NCBI GenBank assembly: GCA_902787975.1
Contig: CADAIP010000011.1
Span: 1-61,210, forward strand
Length of the DNA: 61,210 nt
Direction: 5' to 3'
Source: Oscillospiraceae bacterium
Lineage (GTDB): Bacteria; Bacillota; Clostridia; Saccharofermentanales; Saccharofermentanaceae
Positions 7,611 to 16,808 of the stretch are shown in pieces. The position numbers were made by a program, and so were the translations under genes. A model generated the notes under the pieces. The model searched no databases. It saw nothing but the letters and a program-made list of their open reading frames with translations, and had not been told where the DNA came from. The number at the start of each line of letters is the position of its first letter. Position 1 is the first letter of the stretch.

Positions 7611-10328
7611 TTACGTGGAAGTCCAAACTACGAGCGTTCCGTCGTGTTCCACATCATATCTCAATTCAGCGCCTTCGAGATTCTGATCATTCCAGGTAAT
7701 GTTCTTACATTCGCTGAATGTCAGAGCCGGAGACGGAACATCGTGTATGTTGCAGTTCTTAAAGTTGATGTCACTGGTCATAGAGAAATATACCGCTCCG
7801 TATGAGCACTCATAGATCTCGGTATTTATCACATCAACGCCTATGCACAAAAAAGCATCAACACCTGTGACTCCGCAGCCGTAAAGTCGCATGTTTTCAA
7901 CCCTGCTGTTCTCACATTCACTGAAGTAAATAACTCCGCCGGAGCAGGCACCCTGCTCCTTGGTATGACCTGCCGTGAAACCTTCTACAGTAACGTTTCC
8001 GCAGTTCTTGAAAACGAGCACATTAGCATAACGCGGAAGGGCTTCAAGCGTAGTTGCTGCAGGATTGGAATCTTTTGCCTTGATGGTCAGGTTCTTTACA
8101 TCGTGGATAACGAGCTGAGGACCGTCATATGTCTCTTCCCAACTGTAGAATTCAGTACCAATGCCGCCGTAATCCTTAGCTTTGGTAAGATCGAAATTAG
8201 TTCCGTCAAGAACGATGGTGCGGTCAGGTCCGATGACTTCGAGGAACTCATCAACCGTTGTTACCTCGACCTCTGTTCCGGCAGGAACATCCTTCGCATT
8301 CCCGGTGGGAACGGTTTCAGTCCTTTGCACCACTTTATCAGGCTCGATGTCCCGATACTTCATGGATGTGAACTGATCAGCTTCTATAATGTTGCCGTCA
8401 ATATCGGAAGCTTTGCGGCTGGAACCTGTCCCATACCAGTCTTTACAATTGTTATCTTCAAAGCTGCAACCGTCAACCGTTGCACCTTTCATTACGAAAT
8501 TGAAAGCACCTGAACTAAAGACATTCTTTGTTACCTCATTAGAGAGGAAGGATACATTCTCCGCTTCGTTTGCGTAAATCAGTCCTTCTGCCTTGTTGTT
8601 GTGGACCTTGCAGTTATAGACCGTAAATCCTGAGCCGGAGTTTACTTCGAAAAGAATGTATGCAGCATGATCACTTTTGACTCCGATATCGTGGATATCA
8701 CAGCCACTTACAAGAACTTCAGTGCAATAGGCAACATCAACTGCGCCTTCGCTGCATTCATATATATCGCAGTTCGTGATGTTGAGCTTTTCGCAGCCAA
8801 ATCCATTAACACCGATCGTACCGCATCCGTACAGGCCGCAAGTGTCCACATTGATCTCGCTGCAGTTTTCCAGGAAAATGACTCCGCCTGAACAAAAACC
8901 GGGTTCTTTCGTATGACCGGCTGTAAGATCTGATACGGTGATATTCTTGCATCCTTCGAATTTAATTACATTTGCATATCTCGGAACTGCTGCAACAGTC
9001 GTGTCTTCTATTCCGGCACCACGGATCGTAAGGCCGTTTACATCATGGATGATAAGCTCGGCATCGACTTCGTGTGCTTCAGCCACTACTTCGGTGTTCC
9101 AGGAATAATAGTCACTCCCGGAATCCTCGCCATAATTTGATGCCGTGCTGAGATCATAAACGCCTTCAGCAAGTTCGATCACAGTGTCCGGAGCAATCGC
9201 TGCAAGGAACTCATCAACATTCTTAACCTTGACAACGCCGCCTTTCACATCGGGTGCGGCATAAGTCGTTTCTGAAGTTTTCTTGGAGACAGGACCGGCA
9301 GCAATACCGCAGCCTGTCAGAAGTGTTATTGCAAGAACAGCTGAAAGTATGCGTGTTCCGCTCTTCTTATAATTCATTATCTGAGTAAGCCTTTCTTTTA
9401 GATTTTTCTTTTCAGTTGCAAAACTTGTTGCAACGACTGCTGAAGGCAGAGGTGATTGCGCTGCCATCAAGAGGAGTGAGTTGCCGTAGGACTGCTTCTC
9501 ATCTTTGTTCATCGAACCCAGCAGCATCTCATCGCAGCTAAGCTCACATGAACGGTTAAATTCCCTGCGGATGATCCAGGCTAACGGATTGAACCAGTGT
9601 AAAGCGAGAATAAGTGATGCAACCCATTTGTAGAGCGTGTCAAAACGGCGGTAATGTGTAAGCTCGTGACGGAGAATGTTGAGCAGCAGCTCTTCATTGT
9701 ACTCGCGCAAAGGCAGAACGATCTTCGGCTTGAAAACGCCTAACATCATGGGTGTACGTGCTGAATCTGAAAAATAGAGTTCAGGCTTTCTGCCCCGGAT
9801 CGAAGCATAAACCTCTTTGGTAAAGCTGTCGGGTTCCATAAGCTTTTTCTTCAGACTAAAGCTGAAATGAAGATAGGAAAACACAGTAATCCCCATACTT
9901 ACGAATGCTCCTAATGCCCATACCGAGAGCCAGAGCGCAGGTGATTTCCAATCAATTAAGAGCGCGGCTTCCGGGGCAGGTTCAGAAACTATCCTATCCT
10001 GTGTTTCCTCTTCATTAATGGTGATGTCAGATTCAGCCGTAACACTTTTCACAACGTCATTGTGACCGGTCTCATAAACGTGACCTGTGTCATCCTGAAC
10101 GTAGCTTTCGCTGTAAGCAGCAGTAACTGCAGGAACAGGTTCAGCAGATGGTGTCTCTCCCATTGTGGGAACAAGCCCCGGGAAAGGCAATGCCAGGCGC
10201 AGGAACACCAGGAGCCAGGCATAGTAATAAACCGTGCTCGGCATTTTCCGCAAAACTGTATAACGCAGACACATGAGAAGCAGCGCGAGAACACTGCCGC
10301 CTATGGTCATTATCAGCAATGGATACAT
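7611..10328 (-). CDS. BlaR1-type M56 peptidase fused to a duplicated right-handed beta-helix domain
   Basis: The first 340 or so residues are an M56 peptidase (membrane helices, zinc motif HELTH in ILRHELTHYRRFDTLYKW, then SCELSCDE). Another membrane segment near residue 335 with LLTGCG leads to two copies of a parallel beta-helix-like region. Each begins with a VDEFL..I.PD..I.L motif and contains YANV(I/L)(K/V)F..C.N(I/V)TV, TAGHTKE..(F/A)CSGGVI(F/Y) and IYECS.GAV. Copy 1 covers about residues 365-685 and copy 2 about 687-905. Beta-helix folds often bind or process polysaccharides, so this may be a glycan-sensing antirepressor; no lyase residues could be assigned. It is three bases from the partner blaI. 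Usual BlaR1 sensors are penicillin-binding domains, so this architecture is atypical. Confidence 0.85.
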   Translation of the reverse strand: MYPLLIMTIGGSVLALLLMCLRYTVLRKMPSTVYYYAWLLVFLRLALPFPGLVPTMGETPSAEPVPAVTAAYSESYVQDDTGHVYETGHNDVVKSVTAESDITINEEETQDRIVSEPAPEAALLIDWKSPALWLSVWALGAFVSMGITVFSYLHFSFSLKKKLMEPDSFTKEVYASIRGRKPELYFSDSARTPMMLGVFKPKIVLPLREYNEELLLNILRHELTHYRRFDTLYKWVASLILALHWFNPLAWIIRREFNRSCELSCDEMLLGSMNKDEKQSYGNSLLLMAAQSPLPSAVVATSFATEKKNLKERLTQIMNYKKSGTRILSAVLAITLLTGCGIAAGPVSKKTSETTYAAPDVKGGVVKVKNVDEFLAAIAPDTVIELAEGVYDLSTASNYGEDSGSDYYSWNTEVVAEAHEVDAELIIHDVNGLTIRGAGIEDTTVAAVPRYANVIKFEGCKNITVSDLTAGHTKEPGFCSGGVIFLENCSEINVDTCGLYGCGTIGVNGFGCEKLNITNCDIYECSEGAVDVAYCTEVLVSGCDIHDIGVKSDHAAYILFEVNSGSGFTVYNCKVHNNKAEGLIYANEAENVSFLSNEVTKNVFSSGAFNFVMKGATVDGCSFEDNNCKDWYGTGSSRKASDIDGNIIEADQFTSMKYRDIEPDKVVQRTETVPTGNAKDVPAGTEVEVTTVDEFLEVIGPDRTIVLDGTNFDLTKAKDYGGIGTEFYSWEETYDGPQLVIHDVKNLTIKAKDSNPAATTLEALPRYANVLVFKNCGNVTVEGFTAGHTKEQGACSGGVIYFSECENSRVENMRLYGCGVTGVDAFLCIGVDVINTEIYECSYGAVYFSMTSDINFKNCNIHDVPSPALTFSECKNITWNDQNLEGAELRYDVEHDGTLVVWTST

Positions 10329-10330
10329 TT

Positions 10331-10708
10331 TTATTCCTCCACCTTGAACATTTCCCGTAATTCGGCAATGTCCTCACGGGAAAGACCGTCCGAATCAACA
10401 AGAGAAGCTATAAGATCGCGGGCCTTTCCGTTATAGATACGGGTAATGAGATTCTTGGTAGCCCATGAACTGTATTCCTTCTCCGAGATGACGGGGGAAT
10501 AGTAGTAAACATTTCGCTTTTCCTGACGCACAACGCCTTTTGACACGAGTCTGGAGATCAACGTCTTGATCGTTGCAGGCTCCCATCCTTTTGAACTCTG
10601 AAGCTGTTCACGAATCGCCGTAACGGGCAGAGCGTCCTTTGCACGCCACAGCAACTTCATGACCTCCAGTTCGGAATCAGTTATTTTGCTGGCAATGTTA
10701 TCCGGCAT
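10331..10708 (-). CDS. BlaI/MecI-family repressor (second copy in window)
   Basis: A winged-helix BlaI/MecI-family protein of about 125 residues: ITDSELEVMKLLWRAKDALPV, then WEPATIKTLISRLVSKGVV, an RNVYYYSPV wing, and a helical C-terminus. ATG 10708 is chosen because GGAGG lies nine bases upstream; longer in-frame starts would place translation in the operator. It is the first gene of an operon with the M56/beta-helix protein. Classical TACA/TGTA palindromes sit over its promoter, so autorepression released by the partner protease is likely. It is clearly diverged from the BlaI at 3210-3581. Confidence 0.9.
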   Translation of the reverse strand: MPDNIASKITDSELEVMKLLWRAKDALPVTAIREQLQSSKGWEPATIKTLISRLVSKGVVRQEKRNVYYYSPVISEKEYSSWATKNLITRIYNGKARDLIASLVDSDGLSREDIAELREMFKVEE

Positions 10709-10731
10709 AAAATTATCCTCCATATTGCAGT

Positions 10732-10783
10732 CTACAATTGTAGTTCGCGAGTTCAATTTAACATCGCAGGCTACAATTGTCAA
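10732..10783 (-). promoter_or_regulatory. blaI promoter with two TACA-N2-TGTA operators
   Basis: On the minus strand TTGACA (10778-10783) and TAAATT (10755-10760) are 17 bp apart. The perfect palindrome CTACAATTGTAG (10732-10743) lies downstream of the -10. A second copy, CTACAATTGTCA (10771-10782), overlaps the -35. Copies are 39 bp apart and carry the TACA/TGTA half-sites known for BlaI/MecI repressors. Confidence 0.85.
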
Positions 10784-10824
10784 CCGCAATGGCGATATGC
10801 CCCATTTTTGCCTAGAAGAACGGA

Positions 10825-10833
10825 TGATATAAT
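10825..10833 (+). promoter_or_regulatory. Extended -10 promoter (TGATATAAT)
   Basis: The recurrent TGATATAAT element, eight bases before an ATG at 10842. It may transcribe the gene-remnant region and the GGDEF-EAL gene at 10997. Confidence 0.5.
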
Positions 10834-10843
10834 TACTTTATAT

Positions 10844-10972
10844 GAAGGAAACAAAGTACGCTTATACTACAATTACAAGGATGAACTGCCGACACACGAA
10901 TACTATATTTATATTTCAGATACGGATGTTATAAGGGGTGCGACCGGATGGTATGAGCACAAAGCAAGATAA
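10844..10972 (+). pseudogene. Remnant of an unidentified gene (C-terminal fragment without a start)
   Basis: The frame ending at TAA 10970-10972 reads as convincing protein for about 40 residues (YYNYKDELPTHEYYIYISD, then GWYEHKAR) but has no usable start codon. The extended -10 lies immediately upstream, and the ATG at 10842 is in a different frame that stops after about 30 codons. This looks like the 3' end of a gene left after a deletion. I do not recognise the family. Confidence 0.4.
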
Positions 10973-10996
10973 CCGTTATGTATATGAGATTAGGAT

Positions 10997-12793
10997 ATGT
11001 TTATAAACAAACTGAACCAACTTTATAAACCCGGAAGGATCCTTTATTACACGGATGCGGATGAATCTGCGATCGCGGATTTCCGAAGCGGCAAGATCAG
11101 TGATTTAGTCACCCGTTATGCCGGCTCGTTCGGTGCTTATGACTATCCCGGAATCTTTTACATAAAGTCGTTAGACAAAGCCGTTATAGGTATTGAATTC
11201 AGGGAAAACGATGAGAACATCACCTATCCGGATGACCTTCAGTCAGTTGTTTTGGAAGGGGCATTCTTCTATTCAATAGAGATCGATAACGATGTCAAGA
11301 TCAATATCGATTCCATTCATGAGATCTTCAGTAAGATAAGAGATGACGATGATGCGCACAGAGCCTGCAGCGACCTGTCGGTGAAGGAAGATCCCGACGT
11401 TATCTGCATGTTCCTGAGCGGCAAGAAGATCAGGATCCTCTGCGATATGAGGGTCGATGAAGACCGGGCCGTAAACATCATAAATGACGACTTTGAAAGC
11501 TTCGAAAAGAATGACCTTTTCAAAAAAGCATATATAGATCACGTTACTAACCACTATACCTGGAATCATCTCGTCCCCTTTCTTGAGATGCCGATGGACT
11601 ACGGTATAAAAGATTACGCCTTCGTCCACTTCGACATAAAAGAATTCAGGGTGATCAATGAGGTCTACGGACATATAGCCGGCAACAAAGTCCTTTGCAA
11701 TGTCGTTAAGGCCATGAACGAATCTGATTTTGTCTATGCCAGTGCGAGATGCCATAACGATAATTTCGCAATGATAATCAAAGACATGCCTGAAGAGCAG
11801 ACAATTGCGAGATTAACTGAATTCTTTGAAGGATTATCGCACCTCGAAGAAGACCCGAACTACAGGATCTATTACAGGTGCGGCTTCGTTCCTATGCAGC
11901 GTTCCATGCTCTCCGGCAACAGAGTCGCAGATGCAGGAAAGATGGCACAGGCATTAGGCGTTAAGCACAACAAGACCGAGATCACGGTTTTCACAGATAA
12001 GATGCATGACGATATCTTGTGGAGCAATTACATCAAAGCTTATCTTGATACCGCCATCGAAAACGATGAATTCGTCGTTTACCTTCAGCCCAAGTTCGAC
12101 ATAAAGACTGAGAAGATCAAGGGTGCCGAGGCATTGATAAGATGGAATTACAAGAAAAAGGAATTCCTGTATCCCGGCAAGTTCATACCGTTCTTTGAAA
12201 GGGATGGTTCGATCGGCAAGATCGATGATATAGTCCTTAAGAAAGTCTGCATGGCTATTGCCAAATGGCGCAAGGAAGGAAAGATCCTCTACCCTGTTTC
12301 CGTAAACCTGTCGCGCGACAGACTCTACGACAGTAATCTTGTAGATCATCTGACAGATATCGTCGATTCATACGGTGTCTACCATGACCTGATTGATTTC
12401 GAGCTTACCGAGAGCGCTTCATACGATAATACGGAACAGATGATCCATGTTCTTAACGAGCTGAGAGACAAAGGTTTTCACATCTCGATGGACGATTTCG
12501 GAACCGGTTATTCATCCTTCTCCCTCCTCACCCGGATGCCTCTCGATACACTTAAGATCGATAAGAGTTTTGTTGACAAGGTCGGCGTCGATAACGAGAT
12601 GAAGGAAGACTTCTTTGTTATAAGGCACATCATCTCCCTCGCAAAAGAATTAGGCTTCATATGTCTTGCCGAAGGTGCCGAAAGCAAGAGCCAGATCGAT
12701 GAACTCAGGGCTCTCGGATGCGATGTGATCCAGGGATATTATTACAGCAAACCGATACCGATCGAAGAATACGAAAACAAATACCTGAACTGA
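10997..12793 (+). CDS. GGDEF-EAL protein: probable c-di-GMP phosphodiesterase
   Basis: 598 residues: an uncharacterised N-terminal region (1-190), a GGDEF domain whose active-site motif is degenerate (HNDNF where GGDEF is expected), and a full EAL domain (about 345-595). The EAL residues needed for catalysis are present: EAL in GAEALIRW, N in VNLSRDR, E in ELTES, DDFGTGYSS, K in LKIDKSF, the later AEG.E, and QGYYYSKP. The likely activity is hydrolysis of c-di-GMP, with the GGDEF half structural or GTP-binding. No membrane helices are visible. The start has only a poor ribosome site (TTAGGA directly before ATG). The AraC gene follows after 52 bases. Confidence 0.85.
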   Translation: MFINKLNQLYKPGRILYYTDADESAIADFRSGKISDLVTRYAGSFGAYDYPGIFYIKSLDKAVIGIEFRENDENITYPDDLQSVVLEGAFFYSIEIDNDVKINIDSIHEIFSKIRDDDDAHRACSDLSVKEDPDVICMFLSGKKIRILCDMRVDEDRAVNIINDDFESFEKNDLFKKAYIDHVTNHYTWNHLVPFLEMPMDYGIKDYAFVHFDIKEFRVINEVYGHIAGNKVLCNVVKAMNESDFVYASARCHNDNFAMIIKDMPEEQTIARLTEFFEGLSHLEEDPNYRIYYRCGFVPMQRSMLSGNRVADAGKMAQALGVKHNKTEITVFTDKMHDDILWSNYIKAYLDTAIENDEFVVYLQPKFDIKTEKIKGAEALIRWNYKKKEFLYPGKFIPFFERDGSIGKIDDIVLKKVCMAIAKWRKEGKILYPVSVNLSRDRLYDSNLVDHLTDIVDSYGVYHDLIDFELTESASYDNTEQMIHVLNELRDKGFHISMDDFGTGYSSFSLLTRMPLDTLKIDKSFVDKVGVDNEMKEDFFVIRHIISLAKELGFICLAEGAESKSQIDELRALGCDVIQGYYYSKPIPIEEYENKYLN

Positions 12794-12845
12794 GGAATAG
12801 AGATATGTTTTTCTCTAATACAATAAGGGGAAAACGGACAACACT

Positions 12846-13853
12846 ATGGAATTGATAACCAAGAGCAAGCGACCGGGAATGAACTGTTCTATCGATGTCT
12901 TCTATGAGGAGACCAAAGGTATTTCCGCGCATATAAATGACAGGAACACCTATAAGATGGTGCTTGTTAAATCCGGTTCATTTGTTATAGAAGAGGACGG
13001 CGGCAACAGGGTCATTACCGCACCTGCAGGTATTTTTGTCAACGAGAAAGCTGACTTTAAAGTTGTATCCGAGAACAGGGTTATTACCAGGACATTGTTT
13101 TTCAAGCCGACTTTTATCCGTGAGGAATTTACTTTTGAAGCTATTAATTCCGGTAAATACGATAAGTTTTACACGGCCGCAAAAGCTAACGGCAAAAAGG
13201 CTTCATCTGATAAAAAGACATCAACTGAGATTAAAATGGATCTGCTCGACGGTGAATACAAGTTCGAAGATTGTTTTTGCGATTCCATATATCAGGATTA
13301 CTTATTGCTCTCGGAGTTTTTCGGGCGTGGCAGAAATATAGTCTGTTACTCACTTACGAAGCAGGAATATGATATGGCACTCAGATTGGCCATGAGTGTA
13401 CGATATGACCTTGTAGAGCAGCCTGATAACTTCTGGATACTGCGTGTGCGGTATTTCATCATCTCTCTCCTGTTTACTGCTACAGCAGATTTTTATATTA
13501 ACTGGAGACAGAATGAACTTTATAAAGATCCTCTCGTTGCTGACGTCACAAGTTTTTTCTGGGATCACATGGATGAAGAGATCACATTGGAAAGCGTGCT
13601 GAAAAGATTCTCGGTAAACAAGAACAATCTTAACGATGCATTCAACAACGAATTATCTATGTCATGCATGGCTTATCTTGAATATCTGCGTGTGAGCCGC
13701 GCGAAAAAGGAACTTCAGTTTGGCGACGAATCCATCAGCGAGATAAGCCAGACATGCGGCTACGATGACACTGGTTATTTCTCCAAAGTATTTAAAAAAC
13801 ATACCGGCCAGACTCCGTCTGAATACCGCAGGCAGATGAAAACCCTGTGCTGA
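12846..13853 (+). CDS. AraC-family transcriptional regulator
   Basis: 335 residues. The N-terminal part (about 25-105) looks like a cupin-type sensing domain (MVLVKSGSFVIEEDGG, AGIFVNEKADF). The C-terminal 100 residues are an AraC-type double helix-turn-helix: ITLESVLKRFSVNKNNLNDAF, then SISEISQTCGYDDTGYFSKVFKKHTGQTPSEYRR. An AAGGGGA site lies well upstream of the ATG. It follows the EAL gene and precedes a PEBP lipoprotein, both possible targets. Confidence 0.85.
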   Translation: MELITKSKRPGMNCSIDVFYEETKGISAHINDRNTYKMVLVKSGSFVIEEDGGNRVITAPAGIFVNEKADFKVVSENRVITRTLFFKPTFIREEFTFEAINSGKYDKFYTAAKANGKKASSDKKTSTEIKMDLLDGEYKFEDCFCDSIYQDYLLLSEFFGRGRNIVCYSLTKQEYDMALRLAMSVRYDLVEQPDNFWILRVRYFIISLLFTATADFYINWRQNELYKDPLVADVTSFFWDHMDEEITLESVLKRFSVNKNNLNDAFNNELSMSCMAYLEYLRVSRAKKELQFGDESISEISQTCGYDDTGYFSKVFKKHTGQTPSEYRRQMKTLC

Positions 13854-13940
13854 TATTACCTGTTTTTGTGCCGATATTCCTAACTCCCGGCATTCGAAAA
13901 AATATACCATCAAGATATAAAACATTTGGAGGGATTAGGA

Positions 13941-15032
13941 ATGAAGAGATCTCTATGTTCCGTTTCTATCATGCTTGCCGGCGTCATGTTGCTCGGCGGA
14001 TGCACAGCTGCACCAACAGTATTTGAACCGCAGCACAAGACGGAGACTGAAGTCATCAACATTACTGACGGAATGTTTCCGCAAATCATCGAGAAAAACG
14101 TTACTTATGTTCAGAACGAGAAAGACGGCGCGTGGACTGAAGAGTCTTCCGAGATGACAAAATGGTATATTGCTCCCGGCTTTGATATCAGTGATTCTGT
14201 CTGGACTGTAACAACAAGTGATGTATCAACTTTGGTAACCTTTCTGGATGATTCATATAAGGGCGTTTCGGCAACGCTTTATATTCATTTCAGTCCGGAC
14301 TCAACTGACATTGAGACGACCGCAAACGGTGATTCATCTTTGGATATCACTTTGAACACGACAGGTGATTTTGTGTTTACCAGCAATGGAAGCAAGATCA
14401 ATTTCTATGATGCTGCTATTAGCAAAGCGAGCGTTAAGCCTGACGGAGCAGTTACACTTGGTGTTGATCTCGGCAACGGCATGGCAGGTGATATCGAGGT
14501 CCCTGCAAGCGTCAAAAAGTGTGAATGGACTGACTTCCTCATCGCGCAGTCAGACACTTATATCAAAACAGTTCCTTTTGAAGATCTCCCGGAGATCAAT
14601 GTGTCCTCTTCTACCCTTGCTAACGGCATTTGGGATCCGAAGATCTCCAATACCGAAGTCGGCGAAAACATATCACCCGAGTTGACGTGGGACGCTGTCG
14701 ACGGAGCAACACAATATGTTGTCATCATGATCGACGATGCATGGCTTCACATGGATGTATTTACCACTGAAACTTCTCTGGCCGAAGGCGCTGTCGGAAG
14801 AGGTGCGCGCGGTGAGCAGTATGTGGGACCTTATCCTCCGAAAGGAACCACTCATACATATACGGTTTTCGTATTTGCGCTTAAGGATGAGATGGGCAAA
14901 GTCCCGCTCGCATTTGATGGCGGTGGCAACAGCATTTCCAAGATATTTGACGGACTTGATGTTGACGTAAACGGAAATTCCGGTAATGTTCTGGCTTACG
15001 GAAGACTGGACGGCAATTTCACAAGAAAGTAA
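13941..15032 (+). CDS. Lipoprotein with C-terminal PEBP/YbhB-like domain
   Basis: Lipoprotein signal with lipobox MLLGGC about 20 residues from the start. An uncharacterised beta-rich region (about 30-210) is followed by a PEBP (phosphatidylethanolamine-binding/Raf-kinase-inhibitor-like) domain with the expected ISPELTWDAVDGATQYVVIM, PPKGTTHTYTVFVFAL and the end GNVLAYGRLDGNF. Bacterial PEBP proteins have no settled role; a surface ligand-binding function is likely. ATG 13941 follows GGAGG by seven bases and is preferred to a TTG at 13926. Confidence 0.85.
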   Translation: MKRSLCSVSIMLAGVMLLGGCTAAPTVFEPQHKTETEVINITDGMFPQIIEKNVTYVQNEKDGAWTEESSEMTKWYIAPGFDISDSVWTVTTSDVSTLVTFLDDSYKGVSATLYIHFSPDSTDIETTANGDSSLDITLNTTGDFVFTSNGSKINFYDAAISKASVKPDGAVTLGVDLGNGMAGDIEVPASVKKCEWTDFLIAQSDTYIKTVPFEDLPEINVSSSTLANGIWDPKISNTEVGENISPELTWDAVDGATQYVVIMIDDAWLHMDVFTTETSLAEGAVGRGARGEQYVGPYPPKGTTHTYTVFVFALKDEMGKVPLAFDGGGNSISKIFDGLDVDVNGNSGNVLAYGRLDGNFTRK

Positions 15033-15044
15033 TGCGTTAATAGA

Positions 15045-15093
15045 AAATCACAGTAAAAGTCACAGTAGCCCCTGACGGTTACTGTGATTTTTT
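15045..15093 (+). terminator. Rho-independent terminator
   Basis: AAATCACAGTAA (15045-15056) and a nearly identical AAAGTCACAGTA arm can both pair with TTACTGTGATTT (15079-15090), which ends in a run of six T. Two alternative stems share one 3' arm. It ends the lipoprotein gene. Confidence 0.8.
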
Positions 15094-15154
15094 GCAATAT
15101 GAGATCAAAGACTGCGGCATCAGCTTTCTTTATGTCAAGGATTCTTTACCGTGA

Positions 15155-15163
15155 TGATATAAT
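15155..15163 (+). promoter_or_regulatory. Extended -10 promoter (TGATATAAT)
   Basis: Recurrent extended -10 element about 85 bases before the start at 15247. A clear -35 is not visible. Confidence 0.6.
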
Positions 15164-15246
15164 GAATTATCTGGGAAATTCATAGTCATCACCAATTGCG
15201 GTGATTACAAAGTTATCTCAGAGTTTTTCGAATAAGGGTGATACGC

Positions 15247-16692
15247 ATGTGGACTGCAAGACCGTTTAATTCAGACAATCCTAATCCTTTCGGGAACAAT
15301 TCCGTCATAAAACCACAAGAGCAACTTGGCACTAAATCATTCAAGTGCCCGTCCTGTGCATCGAATATTATCTATCAGCCTGAAGTTAAGGGCATGATGT
15401 GCCGTAACTGCGGTAATATCTATGACCCTTCCACATTTGAGAAAATGGGTTCCCTGGGGTATTGCAAAGAGCGCGATTACACCGGCGACAACGATATCTC
15501 CGAAGATGACAAGAAACGCCACGAGATCATCTGCGACAGCTGCGGCGCCACCATGATCGCGGATGAGTACATGATGTCTACGATGTGTCCTTTCTGCGGT
15601 TCGCCCACACTCATCACCGGAAGGATGACGCGTGAATTCAAGCCGGATTACATTATTCCGTTCAAGATCGACAAGAAGACTGCAGAAAACAACATGTATC
15701 AATGGCTTAAGTCCAGAAAGATGACGCCGCGCGGTTTTAAGACAAAGAGCCGTCTTACCAAGATGACTCCTCTTTATGTGCCGTTCTGGATCCTTGACTG
15801 CGCTGTCAATTCCGATCTGTACGGCGTCGGCAAAAGACATAAAAATGACGGCACGGAGTACCATTCCATTTTTGCAACAGCAAAATACTACGTCAAAGGT
15901 GTACCGTTTGATGCCTCTTTGAAGATCGCCAATAAGCTGATGGAAGCCATAGAACCCTTCGATTACAGCGAGATGGTAAAATTCGACAACAAATATCTTC
16001 AGGGTTTCTATGCCGACAAATATGACCAGCGTCCGACTGAATTAATGGACAGATTCCTTAAAAGGATGGACCGGATCTCTTTGGATACGAGCAGCACTAT
16101 CGCCGCCAAATACGATGAGTACGATCCAGATCCCTCAAAGACATTCAGCTGGATGAGTGAGCTTACCATCAAGTACTGTCTGCTCCCCGTATGGTTCATG
16201 ACGGTTGAGTCGGGCGGCAGTACATATCAGTTCGCTGTCAACGGCCAGACAGGCGAAGCAAGCGGCCAGGTACCGACAACCGAAGCTGTTGATAAACTCG
16301 ATGCTCTTGTCAGATTTACAAACAGCAAATGGAGAAAAATACCTTTAATCGGGGCATTCATAGCGCCTGCCATATTATTCGTAATCACTTTTTCGGGCAC
16401 CAGTGACCGGTTCCTCTATGCAGTTTTTCTGACATTGTGTGTTATCGAGCTGCTTCTTATTGTTATAAACATTGCGCTTTCTGTCATTCGTTCGGTCGGA
16501 GAACGCACTTCCCGCAAGATCCATGAGACCGTAGATGTCGTTAATGATTTCGACAAGGCACCCGGAATGGATTCTTATCTTGATACCACGCGCGGGACAA
16601 AACTGACGATTGACGAATATAATTTCCATTTTGAACTGGATCGTGCTGAAGATAAAGCGCGTGGCGATGACGGCACTATTTACGACCTCTGA
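15247..16692 (+). CDS. Large zinc-ribbon membrane-tethered protein
   Basis: About 481 residues. Two zinc ribbons come first (CPSC...CRNCG and CDSCG...CPFCG within residues 30-125). A long mixed domain follows, with repeated aromatic motifs (LTKMTPLYVPFWILDC; YCLLPVWFMTV). Two adjacent membrane helices lie at about 370-430, then an acidic tail. This arrangement occurs in Clostridia proteins sometimes loosely annotated as PriA-like; I see no helicase motifs. Function unknown. The ATG at 15247 is chosen because AAGG precedes it; a GTG at 15238 is possible. Confidence 0.7.
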   Translation: MWTARPFNSDNPNPFGNNSVIKPQEQLGTKSFKCPSCASNIIYQPEVKGMMCRNCGNIYDPSTFEKMGSLGYCKERDYTGDNDISEDDKKRHEIICDSCGATMIADEYMMSTMCPFCGSPTLITGRMTREFKPDYIIPFKIDKKTAENNMYQWLKSRKMTPRGFKTKSRLTKMTPLYVPFWILDCAVNSDLYGVGKRHKNDGTEYHSIFATAKYYVKGVPFDASLKIANKLMEAIEPFDYSEMVKFDNKYLQGFYADKYDQRPTELMDRFLKRMDRISLDTSSTIAAKYDEYDPDPSKTFSWMSELTIKYCLLPVWFMTVESGGSTYQFAVNGQTGEASGQVPTTEAVDKLDALVRFTNSKWRKIPLIGAFIAPAILFVITFSGTSDRFLYAVFLTLCVIELLLIVINIALSVIRSVGERTSRKIHETVDVVNDFDKAPGMDSYLDTTRGTKLTIDEYNFHFELDRAEDKARGDDGTIYDL

Positions 16693-16808
16693 TTTTTCTT
16701 GTTTTTCGAAAATATTATATCGTTATTCGATAAATTTTAATTGCATTTCAATATCAGCCGTGCTAATATGTCCTCAACAGGAAAACAATGTTTACGGGAG
16801 ATATGAAA

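Noticed and set aside
15247..16692. PriA-like helicase annotation sometimes given to such zinc-ribbon proteins
   Set aside because: No Walker A or helicase motifs; only zinc ribbons, a mixed domain and two membrane helices.
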